Shown here piece by piece: positions 15,672 to 24,151 of a DNA stretch of 64,000 nucleotides; the first letter of the stretch is position 1, and every line of letters starts with the position of its first letter. Origin of the DNA: Ralstonia mannitolilytica (lineage in GTDB: Bacteria; Pseudomonadota; Gammaproteobacteria; Burkholderiales; Burkholderiaceae); contig NZ_CAJPVG010000006.1 of NCBI RefSeq assembly GCF_905397375.1, forward strand, positions 124,001 to 188,000, written 5' to 3'. The translations under genes were made by a program, and so were the position numbers. A model generated the notes under the pieces. That model was not told the DNA's origin and did not search any database. It saw nothing but the letters and a program-made list of their open reading frames with translations.

Positions 15672-16561
15672 GGGGCCTTTCGCAAGTCGAAGCCCGCGCC
15701 GCCGCCGATGTGGTCGAGCCCGTGCACCGCTGCGCGCAGGCGGCGCCGCAGCGGTTCCGACACCGGCAGGAGGGGCGCGCGCGTATCGGCAGCAATGTGG
15801 CCCGCCTCCGACAGCAGCGCCTTGACGGGCGCCGGGTTCGGCTCGGCAAACAGCAGCTCGGCCAAGGGCGCAAGCGCGCTGGCGAGGCGCCGTGCTTCGT
15901 CGACGCGGCCTGCGCGATGGTGCGCGACCAACGCCACGAACAGATCCGGGCGCAGGTGGGCGCCCGCCAGGATGCCTCCGGTGCCGCCATGTGCGAGGCA
16001 GTCGAGGAGCGCGCCGTCATCGCCGCTCAGGACAGCGAGCGGCCCGCCTTCGATCTGGGCAAATTGCTCGGCCACGCATTCCTTGATGGCGACGATGTTG
16101 GCGGTCTCTGCCAGCGCCAGTGCGGTGGCAGGCGCGATCGACACGCCCGTGCGCTTGGGCACGTTGTACAGCACCACGGGCCGCGCCGTGCTGGCGGCCA
16201 CCTGTGTGTAATGCCAGTGCACCCCGGCTTGCGATGGACACACGTAATACGGCGGCGGAACAAGGTAGCCCGCGCTGTTCCAGCGCTCGTAATGACGGAT
16301 CTGCGCGCACACCTCGCGCGTGTCCGCCGCGCCTACGCCGATCAGAAAAGGCGTGCGGTCGGCGCAAGCGTAGGCGATGGCCTCCAGCACGGTGTAGCGC
16401 TCGATCTGAGAGAGCAGCGCGGCTTCACCGGTCGTGCCCAGCGCAACGAAGCCCGACACGCCCGCGCCCTGGTAATGGCGCACCAGCCGCCGCAGGGCAG
16501 CGGTGTCGACCTGGCCATGGTGGAACGGCGTGACCAGCGGAATCCAGATTCCCGAAAACAT
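15620..16561 (-). CDS. Dihydrodipicolinate synthase family protein (DapA paralogue)
   Basis: A 313-residue class I aldolase-fold enzyme. The key residues of the 4-hydroxy-tetrahydrodipicolinate synthase family are present: the Thr pair in GTTGEA (43-46), Tyr132 in LYNVPKRTG, and the Schiff-base Lys160 in AIKECV. DapA condenses pyruvate with aspartate semialdehyde for lysine synthesis; paralogues act as other pyruvate aldolases. The usual length is about 290 residues, so about 20 C-terminal residues are extra, and they fall in the part that overlaps the convergent gene. Start ATG 16561 has GAGG upstream and lies 8 bp after the small upstream gene. Whether this is the main DapA cannot be told here. 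Confidence 0.88.
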   Translation of the reverse strand: MFSGIWIPLVTPFHHGQVDTAALRRLVRHYQGAGVSGFVALGTTGEAALLSQIERYTVLEAIAYACADRTPFLIGVGAADTREVCAQIRHYERWNSAGYLVPPPYYVCPSQAGVHWHYTQVAASTARPVVLYNVPKRTGVSIAPATALALAETANIVAIKECVAEQFAQIEGGPLAVLSGDDGALLDCLAHGGTGGILAGAHLRPDLFVALVAHHRAGRVDEARRLASALAPLAELLFAEPNPAPVKALLSEAGHIAADTRAPLLPVSEPLRRRLRAAVHGLDHIGGGAGFDLRKAPQAPLYQDASNGAPRCM

Positions 16562-16569
16562 GGCGCGCC

Positions 16570-16929
16570 TCAATGCAGCAGCGCATGCGCGCGTTTGTGG
16601 GACGTGCTCAGCGGCGTGATGCGGCCCAGTGTGGCGCGGGGCAGGCCACGCAGCAGCGCGCCCACTACCGCGTCGACATCCGCATGCGGCAGTTCGAGGT
16701 CGACCGTGACTGCCTTGCGGCGAGCGTCATGCCGGACGATGTACAGCCCAAGCGTGTCGCCAAGCAGCGCATGCAGCTGCCGCCGAACCGCGTGCGGTGC
16801 ATCGCCGGGCACCGTCACGCGCAGGCACACATATTGGCGTGCCGGCAGCGCCGCCGCCCGAGGCACCGTCGCCGGCGAGGGCGGCAGCAATTGCGGAATC
16901 AGCGAAGACAGGAGCATCGATCGCGCCAT
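16570..16929 (-). CDS. Small ACT-like protein
   Basis: A 119-residue protein. The region at 32-110 alternates strands and helices in the pattern of an ACT domain (YVCLRVTVPGDAPHAVRRQL, LYIVRHDARRKAVTVDLELP, VVGALLRGLPRATLGRI). This also resembles the C-terminal domain of MgtC-type proteins. The N-terminal 30 residues are hydrophobic and Pro-rich. It ends just before the DapA-like gene and the two are probably co-transcribed, so a regulatory role toward amino-acid metabolism is conceivable but unproven. The start could also be ATG 16917. I assign the domain from pattern only. Confidence 0.6.
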   Translation of the reverse strand: MARSMLLSSLIPQLLPPSPATVPRAAALPARQYVCLRVTVPGDAPHAVRRQLHALLGDTLGLYIVRHDARRKAVTVDLELPHADVDAVVGALLRGLPRATLGRITPLSTSHKRAHALLH

Positions 16930-17044
16930 GATGAGTTGGCGACGGCCCGCGTCGCCATGTCGTTGAACATGACGACACCGTATCGAATCGCTCGTAAAAA
17001 GCGTGAAAAAGGGGCGTGACGCTGCGTAAAGAAAGCGTAAATGC

Positions 17045-18361
17045 TCAGGCAGCGTCCACTGCCTTGCAACGACGCAGCGCGATGATCGTCAGCGAGATGC
17101 CGCTCACCGCAGCGGCCGTCAGCACGTAGTAGCTCGGTGCCAGCGTATCGCCCGTCGTGTGGATCAGCCATGTGACGATGAACGGCGCGAACCCGCCAAA
17201 CAGCGTCACGCCGAGGCTGTAGCCGAGCGACAGCCCGGTCGAGCGCACGCGCGTGGGGAAGATCTCCGACATCAGCGCCGGCATCGGGCCCGAATACGCG
17301 GCCTTGAAGATGCCCGACACAGCTTGCAGCGCCAGCAGCGCACCGATGGTCGGGTACGCGCGCAACAGCGCAAACATCGGGTAGATCAGCAGGATCATCA
17401 GCACCGACGTGCTGAGCATGATGCGGATGCGGCCAATGCGATCCGACAGCGCGCCCATCACCGGCGAGAGCAGAAACTGCAGCCCGCCATTGAGTACCAC
17501 CACCGCGAACGACTGTGCGGCCGGCAGATGCAGTTGCTTGACGGCATACGTCGGCATGTAGAGCTGGAGCACGTACACCGACACGGTGGACTGCGCCACC
17601 ACGCCCACCGCCAGCAGCAGGTTCGTCCACTGCGCTTTGAACGACGCTTGCGGATCGACGGTCGTCTTCTTCTGCTCGGCGACGAACTCGGGCGTCTCAT
17701 CCAGATGGCGGCGGATGTAGAAACCCACCGGGCCGACCAGCAAGCCGAAGACGAACGGCAACCGCCAGCCCCAGCCTTCCAGATCGGCCGGCGTGAGCGA
17801 CGCGGTGAGCAGCGCCCCGAGCCCGGCCGCCAGAATGGTGGCAATGCCCTGGCTGGCGAATTGCCAGCTGGCGTAGTAGCCGCGCCCGCGCGTGCTGTGC
17901 TCGACCATGAAGGCGGTCGCGCTGCCGAATTCACCGCCCACCGCAAAGCCCTGCACCAAACGTGCGAGCAGGATCGTGATGGGCGCGACGATACCGATCT
18001 GCTGATAGCCCGGCATCACGGCAATCGCCAGCGTGCCGACGATCATCAGCAGGATCGACAACGTGAGCGCCGCCTTGCGCCCCTTTCTGTCGGCATACAT
18101 GCCCAGCACGATGGCGCCCACCGGCCGCGTGATGAACGACACGCCAAAGCTGCCCACTGCAAACAGCAGCGAGACCCATTCGTCATCGGCCGGAAAGAAC
18201 AGCTTGCCGATGACCGACGCAAAGAAGCCGTAGACGAGAAAGTCGTACCACTCCAGCGCATTGCCGATCGACGACGAAATGACGATGCGGCGTGCGTGCG
18301 CTGCAGTCGTTGTTGCGTGCCGAGCAGGTGCAGCAGTGCCTGCCGCAGAGGGGGCGGTCAT
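17045..18361 (-). CDS. MFS transporter, metabolite:H+ symporter (MHS) type
   Basis: A 438-residue protein with 12 predicted membrane helices. Residues about 30-60 carry the MHS hallmark SSIGNALEWYDFLVYGFFAS. The loop between helices 2 and 3 is GMYADRKGRKAAL, and LVQGFAVGGEFGSATAFMVEH follows, all typical of ProP/KgtP/ShiA-like symporters for organic acids or betaines. Start ATG 18361 has AAAGGA upstream. The gene lies next to a gamma-glutamyltransferase on the same strand (102 bp gap), so it may import a product of that enzyme. The substrate is not known. Confidence 0.93.
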   Translation of the reverse strand: MTAPSAAGTAAPARHATTTAAHARRIVISSSIGNALEWYDFLVYGFFASVIGKLFFPADDEWVSLLFAVGSFGVSFITRPVGAIVLGMYADRKGRKAALTLSILLMIVGTLAIAVMPGYQQIGIVAPITILLARLVQGFAVGGEFGSATAFMVEHSTRGRGYYASWQFASQGIATILAAGLGALLTASLTPADLEGWGWRLPFVFGLLVGPVGFYIRRHLDETPEFVAEQKKTTVDPQASFKAQWTNLLLAVGVVAQSTVSVYVLQLYMPTYAVKQLHLPAAQSFAVVVLNGGLQFLLSPVMGALSDRIGRIRIMLSTSVLMILLIYPMFALLRAYPTIGALLALQAVSGIFKAAYSGPMPALMSEIFPTRVRSTGLSLGYSLGVTLFGGFAPFIVTWLIHTTGDTLAPSYYVLTAAAVSGISLTIIALRRCKAVDAA

Positions 18362-18463
18362 GATGAGGGTTCCTTTGGTGCCGGCCGGGATCGTTTTTAT
18401 GGGAACTGCAGCGCGTTGCCCGCCCGGTCCCACGGGTCAGCGCGCTGGTGCGGCGGAGCTTTC

Positions 18464-20092
18464 TTAAAAGCCCACCGCGTGGCCGTCGCGGCGGCTGTCG
18501 CTGGCGGCCACGTAGCCGTGATCGGCGTCGTCCGACAGGCGCCAGATGAACTGGCCGGAGCCGAAATCCATGTACGGATCGGCCACCGATTCGAGCTTGT
18601 GGCCGCGCGCTTCCAGTGCAGCGACGGTCTTGGCGTTCATCGTGCCTTCCACGTCCAGCGTGAAATCGCGGTTGACCTTCCAGCGCGGCGCGTCGCACGC
18701 GGCCTGCGGCTGCTGCTTGTAATCGAGCATGCGAACGAGCGTCTGCAGGTGGCCTTGCGGCTGCATGTCGCCGCCCATCACGCCGAAGCTCATCTGCGGC
18801 TGGCCATCCTTGGTCAGGAACGCTGGAATGATGGTGTGGAATGGTCGCTTGCCGCCTTCCACCACGTTGGCCGAACGCGCGTCCATCGAAAAACCGAAGC
18901 CGCGGTTCTGCAGGCTGATGCCGGTGCCGGGCACCACCACGCCGGAACCGAAGCCCATGTAGTTGGACTGGATGAACGAGACCATCATGCCGCTCTCGTC
19001 GGCGGCCGTCAGGTACACCGTGCCGCCGGCGCGCGGCATGCCGAAGGTCGGCATCTGCGCGCGGCCCATGTCGATGAGCTTGGCGCGTGCATCGAGGTAC
19101 GCGTCGTCGAGCATCTGCTCTGGCGTGACTTCCATCGAGCGCGGGTCGGCCACGTATTGGTAGAGATCGGCAAACGCCAGCTTCATCGCTTCAATCTGCA
19201 GATGCTGCGAATCGGCGGAGTCGACCGGCAGGGCGCCAAGATCGAAGCGATCGAGAATGCCCAGCGCGATGAGCGCGGCGATGCCCTGGCCGTTCGGCGG
19301 GATCTCGTGCAGGTCGTAGCCGCGGTAGCGCTTGGTGATCGGCTTGACCCATTCGGGACGATAGTCGCGCAGGTCCTGTGCAGTCATGGCGCCGCCGCAT
19401 TCGCGCGAGTAGGCGGCGATGCGCTCGGCGAGTTCCCCTTCGTAGAAATCGCGGCCATTGGTCTGGCCGAGGCGGCGCAGCGTGGCGGCTGCGTCGGGCA
19501 GTTTGAATTTTTCGCCCACTTCCGGCGCGCGGCCGTGCGGCATGAAGGCCTGGGCGTAGCCGGGCTGGTTGTGCAGCTCGGGAATGGCCGCCGCCCATTT
19601 GTGCGCGACGATGGGCGCGATGGTGTGGCCGCGCTCGGCAATCTCGGCGGCAGGTTCCAGCACGTCGGCAAACGGCAGCTTGCCGAAGCGCTCGTGCAAC
19701 GCAGCCCACGCGGAGATGGCGCCGGGCACGGTTACCGCGTCCCAGCCGCGCGTGGGGCGCTTGGGGTTGCCGTTGGCGTCTTCGCCGTATTTCTTGCGGA
19801 AGTAATCGAGGTTCCAAGCCTGCGGCGCGGTGCCGGAGGCGTTCAGGCCGTGCAGTTCCTTGCCGTCCCACAGGATTGCGAATGCATCGCTGCCGAGGCC
19901 GCACGAGACGGGCTCGACCACGGTCAGCATGGCCGCTGCGGCGATGGCCGCATCCACGGCGCTGCCGCCCGCGAGCAGCATGCGCAGCCCAGCCTGCGCG
20001 GCCAGCGGGTGCGACGTGGACACAACGTTGCGCGCAAACAGCGGAATGCGCACGGTCGGGTAGGGGTTCTGCCAGTCGAAGCGGTGGGACAT
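18464..20092 (-). CDS. Gamma-glutamyltransferase family protein (Ntn hydrolase)
   Basis: A 542-residue proenzyme of the gamma-glutamyltransferase family. The large-subunit part has AGGSAVDAAIAAAAMLTVVEP and a GLGSDAF stretch. The autoprocessing site is GGTVYLTAADESG with nucleophile Thr358, which becomes the first residue of the small subunit. Late motifs are GSGVVVPGTGISLQNRG and MGGDMQPQGH. No signal peptide is visible, so it may be cytoplasmic, unlike the classical periplasmic Ggt. Such relatives can act on glutathione or on gamma-glutamyl or acyl amides. It is divergent from a LysR gene across a 106-bp region with two inverted repeats, suggesting LysR control. Confidence 0.9.
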   Translation of the reverse strand: MSHRFDWQNPYPTVRIPLFARNVVSTSHPLAAQAGLRMLLAGGSAVDAAIAAAAMLTVVEPVSCGLGSDAFAILWDGKELHGLNASGTAPQAWNLDYFRKKYGEDANGNPKRPTRGWDAVTVPGAISAWAALHERFGKLPFADVLEPAAEIAERGHTIAPIVAHKWAAAIPELHNQPGYAQAFMPHGRAPEVGEKFKLPDAAATLRRLGQTNGRDFYEGELAERIAAYSRECGGAMTAQDLRDYRPEWVKPITKRYRGYDLHEIPPNGQGIAALIALGILDRFDLGALPVDSADSQHLQIEAMKLAFADLYQYVADPRSMEVTPEQMLDDAYLDARAKLIDMGRAQMPTFGMPRAGGTVYLTAADESGMMVSFIQSNYMGFGSGVVVPGTGISLQNRGFGFSMDARSANVVEGGKRPFHTIIPAFLTKDGQPQMSFGVMGGDMQPQGHLQTLVRMLDYKQQPQAACDAPRWKVNRDFTLDVEGTMNAKTVAALEARGHKLESVADPYMDFGSGQFIWRLSDDADHGYVAASDSRRDGHAVGF

Positions 20093-20142
20093 GGTGCTCA
20101 AGCGGGATGGAGTTGAACGCCGATTATTTGCCTCGCGCTGGA

Positions 20143-20189
20143 TTTAATAAAGTTAAAATTCATTTGATGTTGCTTAAGAAAATCTTGAG
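20143..20189. promoter_or_regulatory. Two inverted repeats in the ggt-lysR divergent promoter
   Basis: TTTAAT-AAA-GTTAAA at 20143-20157 and CTTAAGA-AAA-TCTTGAG at 20173-20189 are 15- and 17-bp imperfect palindromes, each with a single mismatched pair. Their T-N11-A style and their place between a LysR gene and its divergent neighbour are what is expected of LysR-type operators. The second overlaps the region just before the LysR start, which would allow autoregulation. Confidence 0.5.
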
Positions 20190-20198
20190 ATTCCGTCG

Positions 20199-21083
20199 GT
20201 GAGTACGATCCGCTTTCTCCGCACCTTCGTCGCAGTGGCGCGCCATGGCTCGTTTGCCGCCGCTGCCGAGCGCGTGGCGCTCACGCAGGCCGCCGTGAGC
20301 CTGCAGATGCGTGCGCTCGAGGCCGAGTTGCGCCGCGACCTGTTCGACCGCTCGGGCCGCACCGTCACGCTCAATGCGCGCGGGCGGGCGCTCCTGCCGC
20401 AGGCCGAACATCTGCTGGCGCTGTACGACGCCATGCGCATCGGCGACGAGCCGCAGACCGAGCTTGCCGGCGCCGTGGCGATCGGCGCGGTGGTGTCGGT
20501 CATGGGGTCGTTGGCGCATGCGGTGGCGGGCCTCAAGCAGGTGCACAAGGCGCTCGACGTGAAGCTCATCACCGGCAAATCGGGCGAACTGGCCGAGCAG
20601 GTGGAGGCGGGGGAACTCGATGGCGCGCTGGTGGTGGAGCATCTGGAGCGGCTGCCGGCCAACCTCGCGTGGCACCCGCTCTACACCGAGCCGCTGGTCG
20701 TCGTGGCCGGGCGCCATACGGGCGGCCGTGCCGAGGAGGTGTTGCGTACGCACCCGTTCCTGCGCTTTGACCGCGCGGTGCGCACGGGCGCCCTCATCGA
20801 CCGTGCCTTGCGCAAGACGCACATGGCGGTCAACGAGTTCATCGAGGTCAATTCGATCGAGGCGATCGTTGAGCTGGTGCGCCAGCAGGTTGGGGTGACG
20901 CTGGTGCCGCGCCTGCGCCGCGCCAGTTGGGAGAGCGATCCCGCCCTGCGCGTGCTGCCCATGCCGCCGCAGACCCCCGTGCGCACTGTCGGCATGATCG
21001 AGCGCAAGGAGCACGTGCGGCACGGTGTGATCCAAGCGGTACTCGATGCGCTCGAAACCACACTTGGCAAATCGAGCGCCTAG
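20199..21083 (+). CDS. LysR-family transcriptional regulator (probable regulator of the divergent GGT gene)
   Basis: A 294-residue LysR protein. The winged helix-turn-helix fills residues 1-60 (IRFLRTFVAVARHGSFAAAA, LTQAAVSLQMRALEAELRRDLF), and the substrate-binding domain covers about 90-290. It starts with GTG 20199. Divergent placement with a 106-bp promoter region is classical for LysR control of the neighbouring gene, here the gamma-glutamyltransferase and probably the MFS symporter after it. The effector could be a gamma-glutamyl compound or amino acid, which is inference only. DoxX follows 35 bp downstream on the same strand. Confidence 0.92.
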   Translation: MSTIRFLRTFVAVARHGSFAAAAERVALTQAAVSLQMRALEAELRRDLFDRSGRTVTLNARGRALLPQAEHLLALYDAMRIGDEPQTELAGAVAIGAVVSVMGSLAHAVAGLKQVHKALDVKLITGKSGELAEQVEAGELDGALVVEHLERLPANLAWHPLYTEPLVVVAGRHTGGRAEEVLRTHPFLRFDRAVRTGALIDRALRKTHMAVNEFIEVNSIEAIVELVRQQVGVTLVPRLRRASWESDPALRVLPMPPQTPVRTVGMIERKEHVRHGVIQAVLDALETTLGKSSA

Positions 21084-21118
21084 ACTGCAATCACCAAAAT
21101 GCGCCCCGGAGGCCAGAA

Positions 21119-21529
21119 ATGGACGCGTTCATCGAACGTTGGCGAAACGAGCTGATGCTGCTCGCCCGCATCCTCATGATGGTGCTGTTCGTGATGTCCG
21201 GATGGGCCAAGCTCACCGGCTTCCAGGGCACGGTCGGCTACATGGCAAGCACGGGCGCGCCCGTACCGGCGGTGGCCGCCGCCATTGCCGTCATCATGGA
21301 GTTGGGCGTGGGGATCTGCCTGCTGATCGGTTTCTGGACGCGGCCGCTGGCCTTGCTGATGGCGCTGTTCGTGCTCGGCACGTCGCTGATTGGCCACCAT
21401 TACTGGAGCATGGAAGGCGCGGCGCAGGCGGCCAACAAGATCCAGTTCTACAAGAACCTGACGATCATGGGCGGCTTGTTCCTGCTGGCCGCCGTGGGGC
21501 CGGGCAAGTACGCGGTGCAGACATCGTAG
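21119..21529 (+). CDS. DoxX-family membrane protein
   Basis: A 136-residue inner-membrane protein with four predicted helices. It matches the DoxX/DoxD-like family: LLARILMMVLFVMSGWAKLTGF near the N-terminus, VAAAIAVIMELGVGICLLIGFWTRP, and ALFVLGTSLIGHHYW, with a late FYKNLTIMGGLFLLAAVGPGKY. Some relatives are subunits of quinone oxidoreductases or take part in redox stress responses. Start ATG 21119 has GGAGG 7 bases upstream, so the upstream extension is rejected. It is convergent with the EmrB-like transporter (9 bp apart). Confidence 0.9.
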   Translation: MDAFIERWRNELMLLARILMMVLFVMSGWAKLTGFQGTVGYMASTGAPVPAVAAAIAVIMELGVGICLLIGFWTRPLALLMALFVLGTSLIGHHYWSMEGAAQAANKIQFYKNLTIMGGLFLLAAVGPGKYAVQTS

Positions 21530-21538
21530 CGGGCGCTT

Positions 21539-23107
21539 TCAGCGCAGCGAGCGCTGCATCAGCACCACCACCGCCAGCACGCCGCACACCACGGCAAACC
21601 AACTGAAGAGCTGCGTGCCGGCCGCCAGCGTGGCCTGTCGGTCGATCTCCGCCGACAGGCTCGCCAGGCGTTGCGGCGTCAGCGGTCCGGCGGCCTGCAG
21701 ATCCGATGTGAAACGCGTGATGTGCGCCACGATCAGCGAGCGCGATTCGGCCTGCTGCGTCTGCAGCGACACCGCCGCCAGCCCCGTGCCGACTGCCGTG
21801 GCGAACTGGCGTGCGATGTTCTTCATCTGGTAGCCGTGCGCGAAGTCTTCCCGGTCGAGATCGAGGTAGGTCATCATCGCGACCTGGATCATCACCGCAC
21901 CCGGCGTGATGCCTTCGAGCATCGATACGGGGAAGAAGGCGTAGTCCGGTGCGCCCGGCATCAGGCTCGTGCCGAGCAGCAGCGCTGCCGCCGCATACAC
22001 GCCAAAGCCGATCGCGATGAAGCGGCGCTTGCGGAAGAAGAACGGCAGCCAGATCGTCATGATCACCGCCACCACGGTCGATACCGCGCCGCTGATCATC
22101 AGGAACAGCGTGGTCGTGCGGAACGTGAAACCGAGCCCGCCTTGCGACACCGCCGGAAACAGGTAAGACCAATAGCCGCTCATCAGGTAGTACACGCCGT
22201 AGAAGCCGATGCCCCACAGGTAGCGGCGGCCGTTCAGGCGCGACAGGTCGAGCCACGGATCGGGGTGCGTGCGCAGCCGGTGCATGGCCAGCAGCAGCGA
22301 TGCCGCCCCGCCAATCAGCAGCAGCGGGATCGCCGGCGACGCCGTGAGCCGGCTATAACGCAGCTCCGACAGGCCCATCAGGAACGACAACGCGCCGATG
22401 GCCATGGCGCCGACGCCGACCCAGTCCCACAGGCTGTCCTGCGGCGGCGCCTCGTGCGGGCGGCGTGCGGCGCGTGTGCGGGGCTGGTGACGTTCGGGCG
22501 GCAGGAAGAACATCGCCATCCACGCCACGACGGCCAGCACGAGCTCCAGCCAGAAGATCACGCGCCATTCGCTGTATTCGAGCACCTCGGCGCAGATCCA
22601 CGGCGCGATCGTCGTCAGGCCGAAGAGACCGACGCTGAACATGAGCATCGGCGGGATGCGCTCGTCGGGCTCTGCGGTGAGCTGCACCAGGATCCGCGAT
22701 GCCGAGAACAGGCCGCCCGCGCCCAGCCCCTGGATCGTCCGGCCGACCACCAGCTCGCCAATCGTGTTCGATTGCGCGCACACCACGCAGCCGGCGGCAA
22801 ACAGCGCGATCCCTACGAGCGAGTACATGCGGTAGCCCACGTGCGCGGCAATGCGGCCGATGGCGAGGTTTGCCACCACCGCGGCCACGGCATAAGCGGT
22901 GACGGCGTACAGATACGCTTCGGGGCTGGCATGCACGCCGCCCTGGATGTGCTGCCCGGCCACGGCGAACATCTGCGAAGACACGAAGTCGAGCCCGGTG
23001 GACAGGCCCAGCGCGAGCCCGAATGCGTGGACACGCGCAGAAGAAAAATGGGGAAACGCCCGCAGCGACGCGGGTTTGAGGATTTGCAGCGACATGTGCC
23101 CGAGCAT
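21539..23107 (-). CDS. MFS transporter, DHA2/EmrB-type multidrug efflux
   Basis: A protein of about 520 residues with 12-14 hydrophobic segments. Features of drug:H+ antiporter-2 proteins include VVGRTIQGLGAGGLFSASRI (motif C region), a loop GYRMYSLVGIALFAAGC, and a long extracytoplasmic C-terminal loop between about 440 and 490 before the last helix. Such transporters export toxic organics, often with an EmrA-type membrane fusion protein and an outer-membrane channel; neither is adjacent here. The start may be ATG 23107 or ATG 23095; no ribosome site decides it. The gene is divergent from a LysR gene only 52 bp away, which probably regulates it. Confidence 0.88.
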   Translation of the reverse strand: MLGHMSLQILKPASLRAFPHFSSARVHAFGLALGLSTGLDFVSSQMFAVAGQHIQGGVHASPEAYLYAVTAYAVAAVVANLAIGRIAAHVGYRMYSLVGIALFAAGCVVCAQSNTIGELVVGRTIQGLGAGGLFSASRILVQLTAEPDERIPPMLMFSVGLFGLTTIAPWICAEVLEYSEWRVIFWLELVLAVVAWMAMFFLPPERHQPRTRAARRPHEAPPQDSLWDWVGVGAMAIGALSFLMGLSELRYSRLTASPAIPLLLIGGAASLLLAMHRLRTHPDPWLDLSRLNGRRYLWGIGFYGVYYLMSGYWSYLFPAVSQGGLGFTFRTTTLFLMISGAVSTVVAVIMTIWLPFFFRKRRFIAIGFGVYAAAALLLGTSLMPGAPDYAFFPVSMLEGITPGAVMIQVAMMTYLDLDREDFAHGYQMKNIARQFATAVGTGLAAVSLQTQQAESRSLIVAHITRFTSDLQAAGPLTPQRLASLSAEIDRQATLAAGTQLFSWFAVVCGVLAVVVLMQRSLR

Positions 23108-23159
23108 AAACTTGCCCGCCAGCCGGATAAACGGCGAACTCTAGGAACACTGTCCAGTC

Positions 23160-24086
23160 ATGCGAACAATGGAGTGGAACGACTGGGAGACCTTCTGCCG
23201 CGTGGTGGAGGCCGGCAGCTTCACCGCCGCCGCCGAGGCGCTCGGGATCCCGAAATCGACCGCCAGCGCCGCCGTCTCGCGGCTGGAAGCCTCGCTCGGC
23301 GTGCGGCTCATGACGCGCACCACGCGCCAGCTGCGCCTGACCGAAGCGGGCTCGCACTTCTACGACGACATCGCCCCACTGTTCGAGCGCCTGCGCGAAG
23401 TGCACGCCGACACCACCGCCGCCAGCGAAACCGTCGCCGGCACGCTGCGCATCGCTGCGCCGTACGAGGTGGGTGCACAGCACCTGACCGAGCCGGTATG
23501 CCGCACGCTCGAGAAATACCCGCACTTGCAGATCCAGGTGCACATCTCGTGGGAGCAGCCCGATCTGCTGGCCAGCGGTTACGACATCGTCTTCGTGATG
23601 GTCGACCAGATGCTGCCGGACTCGTCGCTGGTGGCGCGCCGCGTGGTGATGATCCCGCGCGGCCTGTACGCCTCGCCGGCATTGCTGGCGGAACGCCCGC
23701 CGCTGAAGACGCCCGCCGACCTGGCCGGCTGGCCCTGCCTCTCCGGCCCCGACGATGCGAGCTGGGCCTTCCGCCCCGCGGGCGACCCAGCGGCTGAGCC
23801 GATCGAGGTTCCGATCCAGCCGCGCCTGCAGACGCTGAATGCCGAAATGCGCGCCCGCGCCGCCGTGCGCGGCTTGGGCGTGGCGCGCATGGCGCGTTCC
23901 GTGGGCGATGCCGAAGTCGCCACCGGCCGGCTCGTGCGCGTGCTGCCCGACTTCGAGCTGACCGCGCTGCGTGTGTACGCGCTGATGCCTGCGCGCAAGC
24001 TCGTGCCGCGCAAGGTGCGCGTGTTTCTGGATGCGCTCGAGGCGGAGGGCGTCGCCGCCACGCCGGCGCCCGCCGATCCGGCCTAG
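23160..24086 (+). CDS. LysR-family transcriptional regulator (divergent from the efflux gene)
   Basis: A 308-residue LysR protein of the CrgA/AaeR-like group. The helix-turn-helix is at 1-65 (WETFCRVVEAGSFTAAAEAL, IPKSTASAAVSRLEASLGVRL), then a linker helix DDIAPLFERLREVHAD, then the effector domain from SETVAGTLRIAAPYEVG. The alternative start is ATG 23169 (MEWNDWETF). It faces the EmrB-type transporter with a 52-bp gap, so the promoters must overlap, a layout that usually means direct control of the transporter. The effector is unknown. Confidence 0.92.
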   Translation: MRTMEWNDWETFCRVVEAGSFTAAAEALGIPKSTASAAVSRLEASLGVRLMTRTTRQLRLTEAGSHFYDDIAPLFERLREVHADTTAASETVAGTLRIAAPYEVGAQHLTEPVCRTLEKYPHLQIQVHISWEQPDLLASGYDIVFVMVDQMLPDSSLVARRVVMIPRGLYASPALLAERPPLKTPADLAGWPCLSGPDDASWAFRPAGDPAAEPIEVPIQPRLQTLNAEMRARAAVRGLGVARMARSVGDAEVATGRLVRVLPDFELTALRVYALMPARKLVPRKVRVFLDALEAEGVAATPAPADPA

Positions 24087-24151
24087 CCGAAGACTCGGGG
24101 CCGATGTCACAATCGGCGCTTTCCCATTCGGATTTGTGAGGACCGGCGGCC

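Noticed and set aside
17159..20116. A 985-residue plus-strand open frame
   Set aside because: It runs antisense through the MFS symporter and the gamma-glutamyltransferase, both of which have full family motifs. It is rich in Arg, His and Gln as expected for a shadow frame in GC-rich DNA.
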